Shown here: positions 1 through 11,669 of the stretch, piece by piece | How positions within the stretch are numbered: the first letter of the stretch is position 1 | Layout: the number at the start of each line of letters is the position of its first letter | Assembly: GCA_963565915.1 (NCBI GenBank) | Contig: OY751490.1 | Location: 2,170,001 to 2,234,000 of the forward strand | Length of the DNA stretch: 64,000 nt | Direction: 5' to 3' | Origin: Entoloma clypeatum | Lineage: Eukaryota > Basidiomycota > Agaricomycetes > Agaricales > Entolomataceae | Position numbers and translations under genes: made by a program | Notes under the pieces: model-generated | The model's input: the letters and a program-made list of their open reading frames with translations, nothing else | Database searches by the model: none | What the model was told of the DNA's origin: nothing

Positions 1-1200
1 GTAGTAGATGTCAGTTGGATGAGTCTGAAAAAGAACGTGAGTCCGCATGCCGAACCTGGGGTTGGGCATGCCGCGCTTGGGGTTGGGGAAGATGATGGTC
101 ACAAGGTCGTTGAAGAAAGAGGTAGTAGATGCCATCTGGATGAATCCAAAAAACAGCGCGAGTCCGTATACCGCCCACAGCCAAACTGGGTGTTGGGGAA
201 GACAACCAACGCAAGGTCAAGTCGTTGAAGAGGCAGAATATGCCATCTGGATGAGTCCGAAAGGAGGTCCCGCTAGTCAAGTGATGGTGTTAGAAAGAAC
301 GCTGTGTTTTGGAAAAAAAAAACGCAAATCGTAGAGTATGAATAAGGACTTGACAAACTTACATATATATTGGGAAGAGCGGGCTTTTGAGGAAAGTGAC
401 TGTCAAATGACCGATGCAAGGGCGGTAAGACGACCGACGCAAGGTCAAGTCGTTGAAGAGGCAGAATATGCCTTCCTTGAACTTGAAGTCATAGAGATTG
501 AGGCTGGATGCGTCGTGACTTATTTAATCAGATTAGTGATCAATCAATGTTTGATACAAAGTTTGGCATTGTCCCAAAATGAGTACAAAGGCATGCGAAC
601 TTGCATCCTCTTTCGGGCTCATCCCTCTGCGTTAGTTCACTCTTTGTGCACCTTTCCGCCGATGACGTCGATGGCATATTCTGCCTCTCCAACAACTTGA
701 CCTTGCATCGGTCGTTTGACAAGCCCGCTCTTTCTGATATATATGTAAGTTCTGTTAAGTCCTTATTCATACTCTACGATTTACGTTTTTTTTCTCCAAA
801 CCACAGCATTCTTTCTAACACCATCACTTGACTAGCAGGACCTCCTTTCGGCCTCATCCAGATGGCATATCCTTGCGTCGGTCGTCTTCCCCAACACCCA
901 GTTTGGCTGTGGGTGGCATATGGACTCGCGCCCTTTTTTGGCCTCATCCAGATGCCATCTACTACCTCTTTCTTCAACGACCTTGCAACCATTGTCTGCC
1001 CCAACCCCAAGTGCGGCATGCGGACTCGCATCCTTTTCCAGACTCATCCACCTGGCATTTACTTCAACCACTTGACCTTGCGTCGGTCGTTTGACAGTCA
1101 CTTTCCTCACAAGCCCCCTCTTTCCCATATATATGTAAGTTCTTATTGATACTCTATGATTCACATTTTTTAATTTAAAAAAAAACAGTGTTCTTTCTAA
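1..1200. repeat. Fold-back (inverted) repeat with about 200-bp loop
   Basis: Bases 1-472 reappear in reverse complement at about 673-1075, so the block can fold into a long imperfect hairpin with 473-672 as loop. Inside the arms shorter units recur, including GACCTTGCGTCGGTCG and the pair CCATCTGGATGA / TCATCCAGATGG. The segment around 700-820 (ending in the ATATATATGTAAGT block and an A- or T-rich run) is repeated directly at about 1078-1200. No long reading frame is conserved between the arms. The left arm probably continues before the window start. It looks like a non-autonomous fold-back element or an inverted duplication; no target-site duplication can be tested. Confidence 0.7.
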
Positions 1201-2773
1201 GCTATCTAGCAGTGTCACTTCCCCGGCGGGATCTCCTTGTGAACCTTACACCTTCAACGGTGTCTTAGTCTCTGGTTGACAGAATAAGCATAGGATCCCT
1301 CACCTCAGGCGATGCTCTCGAATTGTTACCGTCGGTTGCATCCTCACTTCCCATCAACTTCCTCGGCACTGCCATCACGCAGACATGATACTTGAACATG
1401 TGTTTCGTCGTCACCCACCCACATGCTCAACATTGCATCAGCAATTGATTCAGTGTTCCTGGAGGCACGCCAGGAGCTATTGCTTCATCCAGTTGATTCA
1501 GTATCTTGAACATCGACATCTCTTCCGGGTTGCTGCAGTCCAATGCCAAGCTACGAATGTCGGCATTGATCCCGCAGTGGGCTACTACTGTTCAGAAGTT
1601 GGTCTTTCAATTTTTTGGAGGAGTGGAAAACTGACGTACCTCTCTGCTTGTATGGTAGCGTTAGCAGATTCCTGTCGTTATGAATTCCATCTATCGCCAC
1701 TGATGGTGGAGGGCTGCTTCAACCGCATCAAGTTCCACTCTTGATCACATACCTTGATATCCACAATGATTCTTCTCGCAACGTAGAAAGGTTATGAGCT
1801 TCTCTCCGTCATGCTCCGTGTAAATACCACTCTCGACATATCTTTTGGCAATCCCGCAATCTAGACCCTTCCCCAAACAATGTACCACACAGCCCTTTGC
1901 GTCTGAAGCGAAGCTGCACTCTCCCTCGGTACTACTTATCCTGCTGTATATGCATCCTACTATCTTAGTATTGCAGTCCCTTTCCTAATCGGACATTGCA
2001 CCCAACACCAACCTTCTCTCAATTCATGTTACATGTCTGCCAGCGCAGGCTTCCCTGAATAGGAGATCACCAATGGCTATACCCCCAAAAGGAGATCACG
2101 CCCAATGTCAACTACTGCGGAGATTTCCACCTAGTTTATCTCGTGACTATTGGCCAGCATCATATTACTAAGGGTTGGCCATGGCCTGCAGACATCTCCT
2201 GATCTTGCAGAAATTGTGTTACGTACCCTAAGGCTCCCATGCATGTCAAACCGTCACTAATATTGACAGGTGCCGCTCATACTGCACCTGAATTCACATC
2301 CGGAAAATTTCCATTCATCGTATAATGGTCCGCATATCATTGACATTGGTCCTGCTCGTGGTTTGAAATCCTCAAAGCCTGGAGTAGTGTCTCGAGAGGA
2401 AGCGCTTCCTCCGATTTCTTGACTACAAATATCCTGATCATGTATTCTCTGCAAAGTGGCTTTAAATGTCAAACGTCAAATGCCCTTGACTCCCCGCCCC
2501 AGCTAAATGGAGATTGCACCCCTGATATAAGATCGCCGATATTGTTACTCGATTTTACATTCGAAACCTATCGCTTCACCGCATCAATCTGCCCTTGGCA
2601 TTGAAAATTCGTGACAAGCAGTGGTTTCTGTTACATCTCTCTACAGAGTTGTTATTTCCTCCAGTGGATCCACCAAGACAAATATCCTGAGATCCATGTC
2701 TGTTCCTTGCTTTGCCCCTTCGCTGATTGATTGGTTGTTAGTTGCTTCGCTCCATTTTTAGAGTTCCCAGAGG
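1201..2773. other. No recognisable gene
   Basis: Mixed-composition sequence. The longest open frame (1385-1744, plus strand, 119 codons) has no motif I recognise. I see no transposon ends, tRNA or repeat shared with the rest of the window. It may be upstream sequence of the pseudogene that follows. Confidence 0.5.
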
Positions 2774-2780
2774 TATAAAA
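2774..2780 (+). promoter_or_regulatory. TATA box of the DUF6698 pseudogene
   Basis: TATAAAA stands 59 bases before the ATG at 2839, followed by a pyrimidine-rich stretch (CCATTCCCTCTTCAGACT) of the kind often seen at fungal transcription starts. The spacing fits a normal core promoter with a short leader. Confidence 0.55.
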
Positions 2781-2838
2781 ACCTCTCACTATCTCATGTT
2801 CGCCATTCCCTCTTCAGACTGATCAAGCCTTCCACCTC

Positions 2839-4238
2839 ATGTCTGCTGTCTCATCCACCCAGACCCCGTCTGCTCTTGGCCGCCATACCACGGAGGATGC
2901 TTTGCACCTCGGACTCAGGAAAAAGCCATGAGTTTGTCGTTGTAATTCTTGACATTCCTGCACGACTAAGTACCCATCAGGACAAGGGCTACAGACCCTC
3001 TCATTCATCATGGCCGTCACTTTGGCCGTACCCTTCACGCTTTGTGTCGGGTTCATACTCTTTTGACCAATGGAATCCTCCGTGAGGGAGAGTACGCCGA
3101 CCGCCCAGAGGAATCCTTCACCATTGAGTAAGCATCGGCCATGTTCTCCTTCGTAGCCACGATTAACTGCCAGTGAACGGATAGAGAGAGATGCAAGTTT
3201 CAAATCTATAGAGAACTTCTGCAAATGGTCCCAGGCCTTGAAGAGCGTATCGTGGTCGGCTCTGAGCAAGAGCTCCTACACATTGTGGATCTGGTGAGTG
3301 CTCAGCCTTTACCGATCAAACCATTTGGTTATTCTTTAGATCCAAAAAGGGGCTGCCCATGCGCGAGCCAACGATACCAAGAGTCTCAAGGGTGCCATCT
3401 TGGACTGGATTACCCCTAGAGGTGGTTGTTTGACCCCGCCATTAGCCCGGAACAGCAAAATCGATTGAGGATTTGATCATCCACGTACTGGTGCCCTTCT
3501 CTGCCCCATGGAGCTGAACTGGGAGGATGATGAGTCCGTGAATATCCTTTGCCCATGTACCCTTAGCTGACTTTAGGCCTAGGGTGAAAGAAAAGCTGTG
3601 CTCTGCTGAGATCCTCGTGACTGGTGATAATTGGCCCATCTTTTTATATCATAACTACTGCTATGATCTCAAAAACCCCTGGAACGGCCTCCTTCGGAGT
3701 AGCCTGTTGGTCACCATAAGTTTCCTCTTGTACTCGTCTGAAAATGGCCAACCACCTTCAAGGCTTATAAACACATCTTTACATCGCCGAGCTCTGTCAA
3801 CAAGGAGCCCAAGGCAACGCGCTCTGGCAATGCTCGTATCCATGGAATGACAGCTGTCACTCTTGTGTCGATCGCCTACACGGCAACACAGGTAACATTC
3901 TTTACCACCTACAGTTCTATTCACGTGATGCACCTCACCAGGTCCACTTTGCCCTATGCTCATCATCCATGTTCTGTCAGACCGACACTTCAACCGATTC
4001 GGAATGATTCTATAATTCCTTGTTAGATCTATTCGACGACGTTGATGAACAAGAAGAAGTCAACGCACTTAAGGCTTGGTGGAACAAGTACGCGGTGTCT
4101 ATTCATTCTCAGCTCTGTATCTTACGTTGTTCGAGGCAAATTTTTCCAATGTTCCTTACAGGTCGGAGGGCGAACAATAATCAGTCTGTTTGTGCAAAGA
4201 TCCAAGCCAAATGCTGTGCTGTGCAATCTCGTCAATAG
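2839..4238 (+). pseudogene. DUF6698-family protein, degraded, intron-containing
   Basis: Joining plus-strand exons gives a protein matching the DUF6698 family abundant in Agaricomycetes. Recognisable blocks in order are LREGEYADRPEESFTIE, MVPGLEERIVVGSEQELLHI, KGAILDWITPR, LVTGDNWPIFLY, KEPKATRSGNARIHGMT, ERFYNSLLDL-like and a C-terminal LKAWWNK. Introns fit fungal rules: about 3128-3197, 3295-3339 (GTGAGT to TTTAG), about 3538-3576 and 3892-3941. The gene is broken. In-frame TGA codons at 3466-3468 (ID-stop-GFDHP) and 4005-4007 (DSE-stop-FYNS) stand where the family, as I recall it, has Arg. The N-terminal 200 bases do not stay in one frame, and the third intron does not restore frame. Function of the family is unknown to me. 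Family assignment rests on recall of the conserved blocks. Confidence 0.75.
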
Positions 4239-5899
4239 ATCTTTACATGCTACATACCCATATTTATTTCGAAATATATTTCTGTCCATCTGCCCATCTG
4301 ATGCATGAGGTTGTAATGACTGAGGATCAGCTGTACCATGATCAATGGGCAAAATATTATGAAGCTGGTATGCTGATGATGGGTTTGCCATTATTATTAT
4401 AATTGCAAACCAATATATCATGTGTTGTGATGTTATATTGGATAATATGTGAGTTGATGTTAGAAAATAGGGTTTTTAATTAGTAAAACAGATTTGCATG
4501 TGTTGACTGCTGAATTATAATACTGGTAGATATGGGTTTGTTCAAAATATTTCAAACTCATTGCATCAAATAGAAGAGATGCAAGTATTCTGACTCTAGA
4601 CCTGCTCGATGGATATCAAAGATGTTTCAAGATTACAAATCTGCTAGACTTGGCAATCTCAGTAAGAAGGCTAGAGAAGGGTGTTGATGGTCTTGCCAAC
4701 AACTCTTTCTAACAAGAATTAAATCACCATGCATCAAATACAGTCAAGTGGGTCAGCAGGAGCAGAACAGATAGACTGATGCTATCAATGATCATGTCTA
4801 CCACTTTTAACCTGCTGCAACACACCCAGAATAGTGTGAGCCTTTTGCAACCATTGTCAAGCCAGCCATTCTTGACAGAATGATGGATAATTTCATCAAT
4901 TATCATTATGATATGTTTGACCAATCCTCCAAACCATACTGAGCATTACAGTTGATGAGATAGTTGGCTCAAATCACCATGATATATCATTCTATTGATA
5001 GTTGTAAAGTATATCATGTGCCAAGTTAATCTTCCTCTTTTATTTCATCTCTTTTATACAATGAAGTTGAGAAGTACAGAATTTACAAAAGCTCACTAGT
5101 GTTATATAGACTTTTTGATCTGAGAATCTTGACAATGGTCTAGCACTATGTAATATCTTATGAGTTGCCATTTCTCCTCCAATTGAGTCAAGCCAGCCAT
5201 CCTTAACAAGATGGTGAATGGTTTCATCAATTATCAATATGATATGTTTGACCAATCCTCCAAACCATACTGAGCATTACAGTTGATGAGATAGTTGGCT
5301 CAAATCACCATGATATATCATTCTATTGATAGTTGTAAAGTATATCATATGCCAAGTTAATCTTCCTCTTTTATTTCATCTCTTTTATACAATGAAGTTG
5401 AGAAGTACAGAATTTACAAAGGCTCATGAGTATTATATAGACTTCTTGATGTGAGAATCTTGACAATGGTCTAGCAATATGTTTTGCCTTTGAGTTGCTA
5501 TTTCCTCATCAATTGACAATCCCAGCCTATGTTTATACAGTGCCTCACAAAACTGATTCAATGTTTGTTGCTTTTTGAATACCTTCAAGATAACTCTGCA
5601 AAGAATACCAATTGAATTAAACCTTTGGTATATAATTGAAAGCCCTACTTCAGGGCTTTCAGAATATAAAGGAATCATATGATTTAGATCAGAATCCATG
5701 GAGATATGATTAAAGTAAATCAGCAACTCATTGAATCAGTTTTGTGAGTACCTATGGCAATTATCAGAATCAAATGCTTCACTGGTTGTATGGTAACCAG
5801 TTGTCATGACTTACTGATGGAACTTGAATAGAACCCTGATGGGTTGTCAAGGAAAGTTGTATAAGAAGAATCCAACCTCAACAGCCTCCATAATTAATC
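4239..5899. other. AT-rich spacer, no recognisable gene
   Basis: AT-rich sequence dominated by the 331-bp direct repeat listed separately. A minus-strand open frame at 5433-5726 (97 codons) overlaps the second repeat unit and shows no known motif. A small hairpin GAAAGCCCT / AGGGCTTTC lies near 5639-5661, but nothing shows that it is functional. Confidence 0.5.
4857..5525. repeat. Two-copy direct tandem repeat, unit 331 bp
   Basis: The unit beginning TCAAGCCAGCCATYCTT at 4857 starts again at 5188 and runs to about 5525. The interior, from GATATGTTTGACCAATCC onward, is almost identical for more than 200 bp, while the edges have drifted. Both copies carry a short minus-strand frame starting MVKHII, probably incidental. 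Confidence 0.8.
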
Positions 5900-6611
5900 A
5901 TGCGCCCTATCTCCTCTTCTCACAAGGAAAACATTCTTTCTCTGGCCTCCAATGGTCACTCCACTCGTCATATTGCCTCTAACTCAGAAGACAAACAGGA
6001 GTTCGTTGACGCACCAGTTACTCAACAACAACCATTGATGTCATACAAAAGAGTGACCTCCTCTTTTGTACCACTCAACCCCACATCACCTTCCTACCTC
6101 TCTCCAAAATGAATCCCACTGCCGCCAGCTGTTGCTCTTGCTGCACCAAAAACCCCAGACACCCCAGTTAAATTGACACCTGTAGAAATGACTTCTCAGG
6201 CCAAGACCCCAGAAAAAGAGATAAAGATCAGCCTGCCGGTGATCTTTAATGGAGACAGGAGAAAGCTGTCAGAATTTTTGTTCAACACGAACTTGTATTT
6301 GAAAATAAACAATGATGTTTACAACTCTGACAAAAAGAAGATCCTCTTCATAGTCTCATACATGAAAGGAGGAACTGGCAACTGCCGGGCCATGGAAGGA
6401 GTCCTGGTACAGGGACATCACTACTGCCGGAGTGCCCACCTACCTGAAGTAAGCAGACTTTATCAAGAAACTGAGGAAATCATTCTCCCCAGCCAACAAA
6501 GAAGGAGACGTGTTGACCATGATGAAAACACAAAAAATGGAAGGGAGAAGGGCCAAGGCAGTGGCTCAAAGACTTAGACCTGATGGGGGAAAGAAGAAAT
6601 TCAAGGTTAAT
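5900..6611 (+). pseudogene. gag: Gypsy-2 family gag relic, 5' part
   Basis: The peptide NSEDKQEFVDAPVTQQQP and, after a TGA, the block MTSQAKTPEKEIKIS ... GDRRKLSEFLFNTNLYLK match the gag of the Gypsy-2 element at 33171-34331. Frame is lost near 6380 (KGGTGNC against KGGTAGPWK in the better copy), and a large internal part of gag is missing before AAGAAATTCAAGGTTAA at 6595-6610. The reading then breaks off where the composite element of 6620-12650 is inserted. The gag sequence resumes at 12651 (ATAACCCTGCACCCCG). No LTR precedes it, so this is an old fragment. The N-terminal frame ends in TGA (6110-6112) at the same place as the 33 kb copy. Confidence 0.75.
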
Positions 6612-7014
6612 TTAATTATCACATACTCAACCTACATTGTATTGTAATTTAGGGTCCAGCGAAGACATACAGTGTATGGTAAATTATGGAAGCAGCAAAT
6701 TCGCTACAGCACCAGCGAAAAAAATGTGGCCGGCGACAACATCCAACAGATCGGGGAATAATTCACCGGCAAAAGACACCACAGCGAAAAACCAGCGAAG
6801 GACCAGCGACAAACTGGTGACATGGCAACAGGCCATCGGCGAATTGATGACCCATCGGCGAAAGCGAGCCTTGAGTGCCGGCAACACTGCAAATGAAAAG
6901 AACGATGCTAATGACAGAGCGGCGAATAATTCATCGGCGAGAGACACCACAGCAAAAAACCGGCAAAAGACCAGCCACAAATCGGCGACAGGCCATCGGC
7001 GAATGAATGGGCCA

Positions 7015-7448
7015 TGTAAGGGCAACCACTTTCACTTTTCACTTTTCCTTTACTTTCCTCCTTTCCTTTCTATTCCACCATCTCCGACGTCCTCCGATCG
7101 TATCCGCTGTCTCCGACATCTTATCCGCCTCTCCGCATCTGACGACTCCGCCCCCATCCGCTACTCCGCACGTCGGATCGCAGGTACTATCATTCATCTT
7201 GTTTCCATTCATCCTTCATCGCTACTCCCGATCATTGCTCATCATTCATGTGTCTCGTTTTATCTCTTATTTCATATCTCATTTTACTATTTATCGCAGC
7301 TAGCTTGCAGGGGAATCCTTAGAACTTTCTCTTCGGATCTCCCTTGCAAGGTATGTGTTGTATTACTTATTAGACTGCTCAATCTAAACTTCGGATCTCC
7401 CTTGCAAGTATCTGAGTTTGAGTCTTGGATCGTAAGGTCGCCCTTACA
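7015..7448 (+). repeat. 5' LTR of Gypsy-1a
   Basis: 434 bp, beginning TGTAAGGGC and ending GCCCTTACA, a 9-bp terminal inverted repeat. The same unit of 433 bp occurs at 37107-37539. Its first part is a pyrimidine-rich CTTTTCACTTTTCC stretch, and its last part contains two copies of CTTCGGATCTCCCTTGCAAG. Confidence 0.9.
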
Positions 7449-7609
7449 GTAGAAAGTTCTCATCTAATTGGACCGGGTCCGATTGCATCGTTGTCACGAT
7501 TCCACGCTTCGGAGTAGCTTCGTCCGCGTCCGACTCCGATACATCTCACACCCCTTCCAGTTCTTCTAATTACCTCTCCATAACCGGTGATTCTGCTCCG
7601 CGCATAGTA

Positions 7610-8764
7610 ATGGACGACCCCAATCGCCTTGAACAGCTCGAGCACGAGTTCCAGGAACAACGTCAAACTCTCGCTGATATCTCGACTCAACTTGACCAAC
7701 TCCTCCTCGCCTTCAACGCAATTCCTGCCCCAGCTCCGCCACCTATCCCACCTGCTCCCGCACCCGCACCTCCACCTGCTCCGCTCGCTCCGGCCAATCC
7801 GGGCGTGCGTCGAGCAAAACCCGCCAATCCGTCAGACTTCGACGGATCGCGCGCAAATGGCTGGACCTTTCTAAACTCCTGTGAATTGTTTATGGGGCTG
7901 GCTCCGGAACAGTTCGCAGACGACCACGCTAAAATTTATTGGGCCTTATCTTTCATGAAGAGTGGACGCGCAGCACGCTTTGCGGATCACATTATCCGAC
8001 AAGAGCGGAGGACCGGTGCTCCGCCTTATCGGACTTGGGTGGACTTCCGCGCCGTCTTTACAACGGAGTTCACTCCGAAGAATGAGGAACAGGATGCGAG
8101 ACTGATCCTCGAAGGAGAATCCTATTATCAAGGTCAACGGGATGTCGAGACCTATATTGACGAGTTCAAAGACTACATTGACAAAGCAGGCTATCAGGAG
8201 GATACCAATATAGTACTCAAATTCTGCCATGGTCTCCGTTCCGACATTCAGAACGAGATCGCCACCCTGACCCACGGACGGCCTGCGGACGACAACCCCG
8301 ATGAGTGGTACTCTGCAGCACGAGTCAACGACGACAATAGAATTGCCAACAAAGCCTTCAAAGCCACTGCTCCGACCCGCACATCCGCCTTCCGCAACGT
8401 CGTCGGACCAAGAGTACCTGGCACCTCAGTATTCCCTCGCCCCTACATTCCATTCACTCCGCGTCCAGCTCCGCTCGCATCCGCAACCGCTCCGCCGACA
8501 AGGGACCCTAATGCAATGGACATTGATACTTCACGCGTCAAAGGCAAGAATGCCAATGCATGCTTCAGATGTAACAAAACGGGTCACTTCAGTCGTGAAT
8601 GCCCCCTTCGCTTCGACGTCCGATTCATGACGATGGAGGAACAAGACGAGTTTATCATGGAACAACTCGTGGTCAAGGACGCGGCGGAAGGCAACTCCGT
8701 TCCGCCCACGGAGTCTGCGGAGTCGGAGGGAGGACAGGAGGATTTTCCTCCTCACAACGAGTGA
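7610..8764 (+). CDS. gag: Gypsy-1a Gag polyprotein
   Basis: 384-residue capsid/nucleocapsid precursor, intact. Residues 1-45 form a probable coiled coil (LEQLEHEFQEQRQTLADIS), followed by a Pro/Ala-rich linker (about 46-70). A retrotransposon gag core follows (about 75-240; FDGSRANGWTFLNSCELFM, WALSFMKSGRAARFAD). A CCHC zinc knuckle, CFRCNKTGHFSREC, lies near residue 318 and should bind the element RNA. The C-terminus is acidic. The ATG at 7610 comes 161 bases after the LTR and is the first in this frame that includes the coiled coil. Pol is in the -1 frame and overlaps the end. Cytoplasmic particle assembly is the family role. Confidence 0.9.
   Translation: MDDPNRLEQLEHEFQEQRQTLADISTQLDQLLLAFNAIPAPAPPPIPPAPAPAPPPAPLAPANPGVRRAKPANPSDFDGSRANGWTFLNSCELFMGLAPEQFADDHAKIYWALSFMKSGRAARFADHIIRQERRTGAPPYRTWVDFRAVFTTEFTPKNEEQDARLILEGESYYQGQRDVETYIDEFKDYIDKAGYQEDTNIVLKFCHGLRSDIQNEIATLTHGRPADDNPDEWYSAARVNDDNRIANKAFKATAPTRTSAFRNVVGPRVPGTSVFPRPYIPFTPRPAPLASATAPPTRDPNAMDIDTSRVKGKNANACFRCNKTGHFSRECPLRFDVRFMTMEEQDEFIMEQLVVKDAAEGNSVPPTESAESEGGQEDFPPHNE
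8740..8746 (+). promoter_or_regulatory. Putative -1 ribosomal frameshift site, G GAT TTT
   Basis: In the gag frame the codons GAT TTT follow a G, giving heptamer GGATTTT 16 bases before the gag stop at 8762. It resembles the G GAU UUA site of mouse mammary tumour virus pro-pol. Slipping back one base enters the open pol frame at once (TTT TCC TCC TCA ...). The heptamer is kept in the second copy (38705-38711). Confidence 0.6.
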
Positions 8765-10418
8765 ACAGTGCGCCCTCGTTGTCTACTAAAAATCGTTATG
8801 CTGCCTTATTTATGGAACAATATGATCCTATACCCTCCATCTCTAAGCCTGCAAACGATCCTATAGTCGCACCCAACTCCGCAAACCCTATCCGCATCCG
8901 CTTCTCTAAGTGGGAGCGGCGGCTTCCAAAACAATATGTTCTCGCCGCAGCCGCTCGCTCCGACAATTCCCTCGAACTAGACATAGTTCTCGAAACTACC
9001 GACACTAAAGACATACTATCACAAAAGGCCTTACTCGACAGTGGGGCAACAGGATCGTTTATTGAACGTACTCTGGTCGAGAAACACCGACTCTCTACTC
9101 GAAAACTACAACGCGCAATTCCGGTATACAACATCGACGGAACTCCGAATGAGGCCGGAGCAATAACGGAGGTGTTGGACGTAGTGCTCCGCTATCGGGA
9201 TCACTCGGAACGGACCCAGCTTGCAGTCACAAGTTTGGGAAAACAAGAAATCGTGTTAGGCTTCACTTGGCTCAAAGAACACAACCCCGAGGTAGATTGG
9301 ACTTCAGGGGAAGTGAAGATGAGCCGGTGTCCTGCACGATGTCGGACATGCCAACAGGAGGCAGCCCAAGAGCGGAAGGAGCGGAAGTTCGAACAAGTCC
9401 GCATCCGAGCCTGTCGGATGGGTTCCACTCCGACGTCCGGTCTAGAGGAGGAGGCTCCACGCGGCCCATGGGTGGAGGATGTCACAGAAGGAGAAGAAAC
9501 GGAGGAGTTAGCGGAAGACGATGAGGAAGAGGATGAGTTTGAGGAGGGAGACCGCCTTTTTGTCGGAACAGTACCTGCGGAGGCGGAGTTCATCCGCGCT
9601 TCATCCAATATCTCGCAACGTCTATCGGAGGCCTTCCTCAGTAACCAGAAACCCAAATCTTTCCGCGATTCCGTACCAGACCACTTGTTTGATTTCGAAG
9701 ACGTATTCTCAAAGACCTCTTTCGACACCTTACCGGAAGAGCGGACGTGGGACCACGCCATTGAACTTGTTCCGGACGCCTCTCCGGCGGGTTGTAAGGT
9801 ATATCCGCTCGCCCCGAACGAACAGAAAGAACTCGACGCGTTTTTGGAGGAAAACCTTGCAACTGGTCGGATCCGCCCTTCCAAGTCTCCGATGGCATCT
9901 CCGGTGTTCTATATCAAGAAAAAGGATGGCTCCCTTCGTCTTGTACAAGACTACCGGTCACTCAATTCCAAAACTATCAAAAACAAGTATCCGCTTCCGC
10001 TCATATCCGAACTGATCAATAAACTTCAACGCGCTCAATACTTCACCAAACTCGACATCCGCTGGGGTTACAACAATGTACGGATAAAGCCCGGAGACGA
10101 GTGGAAGGCCGCTTTTCGGACCAATCGCGGACTCTATGAACCATTGGTGATGTTCTTCGGCCTCACTAATAGTCCATCCACATTCCAGACTATGATGAAC
10201 GAGATCTTTCAGGACCTTATCACTGAAGGTGTAGTTTGTGTTTACCTTGACGATATACTCATCTTCACGGAGACCCTTGCGGAACATCGGAGGGTCACAC
10301 GGATTGTACTGGAACGACTTCGCGAACACAAACTCTATCTAAAACCAGAGAAATGCGAGTTTGAGCAAACGCGCATTGAATACTTAGGCCTTATTATTGA
10401 ACAAGGACGCGTGATTTA
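8743..10418 (+). CDS. pol: Gypsy-1a Pol, protease and N-terminal reverse transcriptase (truncated)
   Basis: Open in the -1 frame relative to gag. The frame is open from about 8599, but translation is expected to enter at the slip site. Aspartic protease motif LLDSGATGSFIE lies near 9031. A long acidic spacer (9480-9560) precedes the RT. RT blocks include [59 protein letters not shown] and FFGLTNSPSTFQTMMN. The catalytic YLDD is at 10243-10254. The frame ends at 10417-10419 in foreign sequence just after EYLGLIIEQGRVI. Missing are the RT thumb, RNase H and integrase, so the product cannot complete transposition. No internal stop is present. Confidence 0.9.
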
Positions 10419-10960
10419 ATAATAGTTTGAAGCAATAGGACTCATGACTGCATATGTATTCACCTTGTGACACACTTTGTATACTTTTTAGAAGTCCAGA
10501 TATGATAGAAATAATCAAATGTGCAGATTTGAGGAAAAGTGTCATATCTCCCTAAGGAATGAACCAAATTTGAAAAATGAAGGTGTTCTGAGATCCCCTG
10601 AATGTGGAGAATCCAAAGGTGAAATAAAAGATTTTGGTCAAATTTTCAACCTATTTTGCTCATATTCACCTTATCAAGTCCTTGAACTTTACTTGAATGG
10701 TCTGAGGAGGATTATATCCAATGTTTCAATGGTATACAAACAGTACATGTAGACTAAAGTGGTTGTGGAAAGGGGAAAGGAGGAAAACATTGGTTTTGGT
10801 GTTTGGAGTAACCCATGATGCACTGTTGCATCACGATTTTGCCTGTGTTTTGATCTCTCATTTCAGAATACAGATTCTCTATCATACATAGCTTGAGTAT
10901 CCAGCTGTATATATGCTTTTCATGAGTTCATAGGCATCTATCCATTAGTTAACAAGCATA
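10419..10960 (+). repeat. Dispersed repeat B, distal half
   Basis: Begins TAATAGTTTGAAGCAATAG and follows the order seen at 19875-20430 and 31610-32160, including AGAAGTCCAGATA, CAAATGTGCAGATTT and CATGATGCACTGTT. It is the most diverged copy in the window. Abuts the truncated Gypsy-1a directly. Confidence 0.75.
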
Positions 10961-11589
10961 TTTGTGGCCCATCAAGTGGGAAATGTAGAAACCATGATTT
11001 CATTCCCAATACTGTCATTGTTATGCACGTGGGATTCTGAGACATATTTTGGACAAAGTCTTATCTCCAGTCTTCCACATGGCATGGATTCTCTTAACTT
11101 TTTGTATCAAGTAGATGTACATCTGATACACCCTATACAACCATCTATAGATTTATTGACCATACAATAATAATGCCAGATGATGAATACATAGACATTT
11201 TTGATGTGCAAGTTGTCTGATACTTTTTAACACCTATCTATATATCACACCATTTACTATTGATGCGTTGAGATCTACTCACACTAGAGAATAGCCATAC
11301 ACAGGTGCCCAGATTGCACCGCAGGCATAAAATGATGATCTGTGCCAAAGATGAGGACATACATTTCAGCTTTTTTTATCATGTTCTACCTCTACTATGG
11401 TATCCGCATATCTTTATTCATATCCTCACATAATCAGGAATGAACCTCCAGATGGTTCTGTGGTGGGGAGAGACTTTCTACGGTGTATTAGAACAAATAT
11501 ACTGGTAAGCTTCACTTTCAACTGTGTCTACAGCTTTGCCCGCACTGCACACATGCCCTAGATAACCGTTGAGATGGTGACTCATTGAC
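10961..11589. other. No recognisable gene
   Basis: AT-rich sequence with only a short plus-strand frame (10964-11170) lacking known motifs. It probably belongs to the filler between repeat B pieces. Confidence 0.45.
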
Positions 11590-11669
11590 CAGCAAAAGAA
11601 CATTGTCGCCACAGCCAGTTTTTTGCTGTGGTGTCTTTCGCCAGTGAATTATTTGCTGATCTGTTATTA

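Larger units (their letters stand above)
7015..10418 (+). mobile_element. Gypsy-1a LTR retrotransposon, 3'-truncated
   Basis: Ty3/Gypsy element with 5' LTR, leader, gag and the protease plus first half of reverse transcriptase. Sequence stops at 10418 inside RT and changes directly to dispersed repeat B. RNase H, integrase and 3' LTR are absent. A second copy lies at 37107-40330. It sits inside the composite element of 6620-12650. Confidence 0.9.

Noticed and set aside
5639..5661. Transcription terminator hairpin
   Set aside because: Rho-independent-type hairpins are not expected in a fungal nuclear genome and no gene ends there.
9201..9884. 227-codon minus-strand ORF opposite Gypsy-1a pol
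   Set aside because: Shadow of the pol frame; Ser-rich composition mirrors the acidic pol spacer, and the copy at 39163-39831 is similarly open only because pol is.
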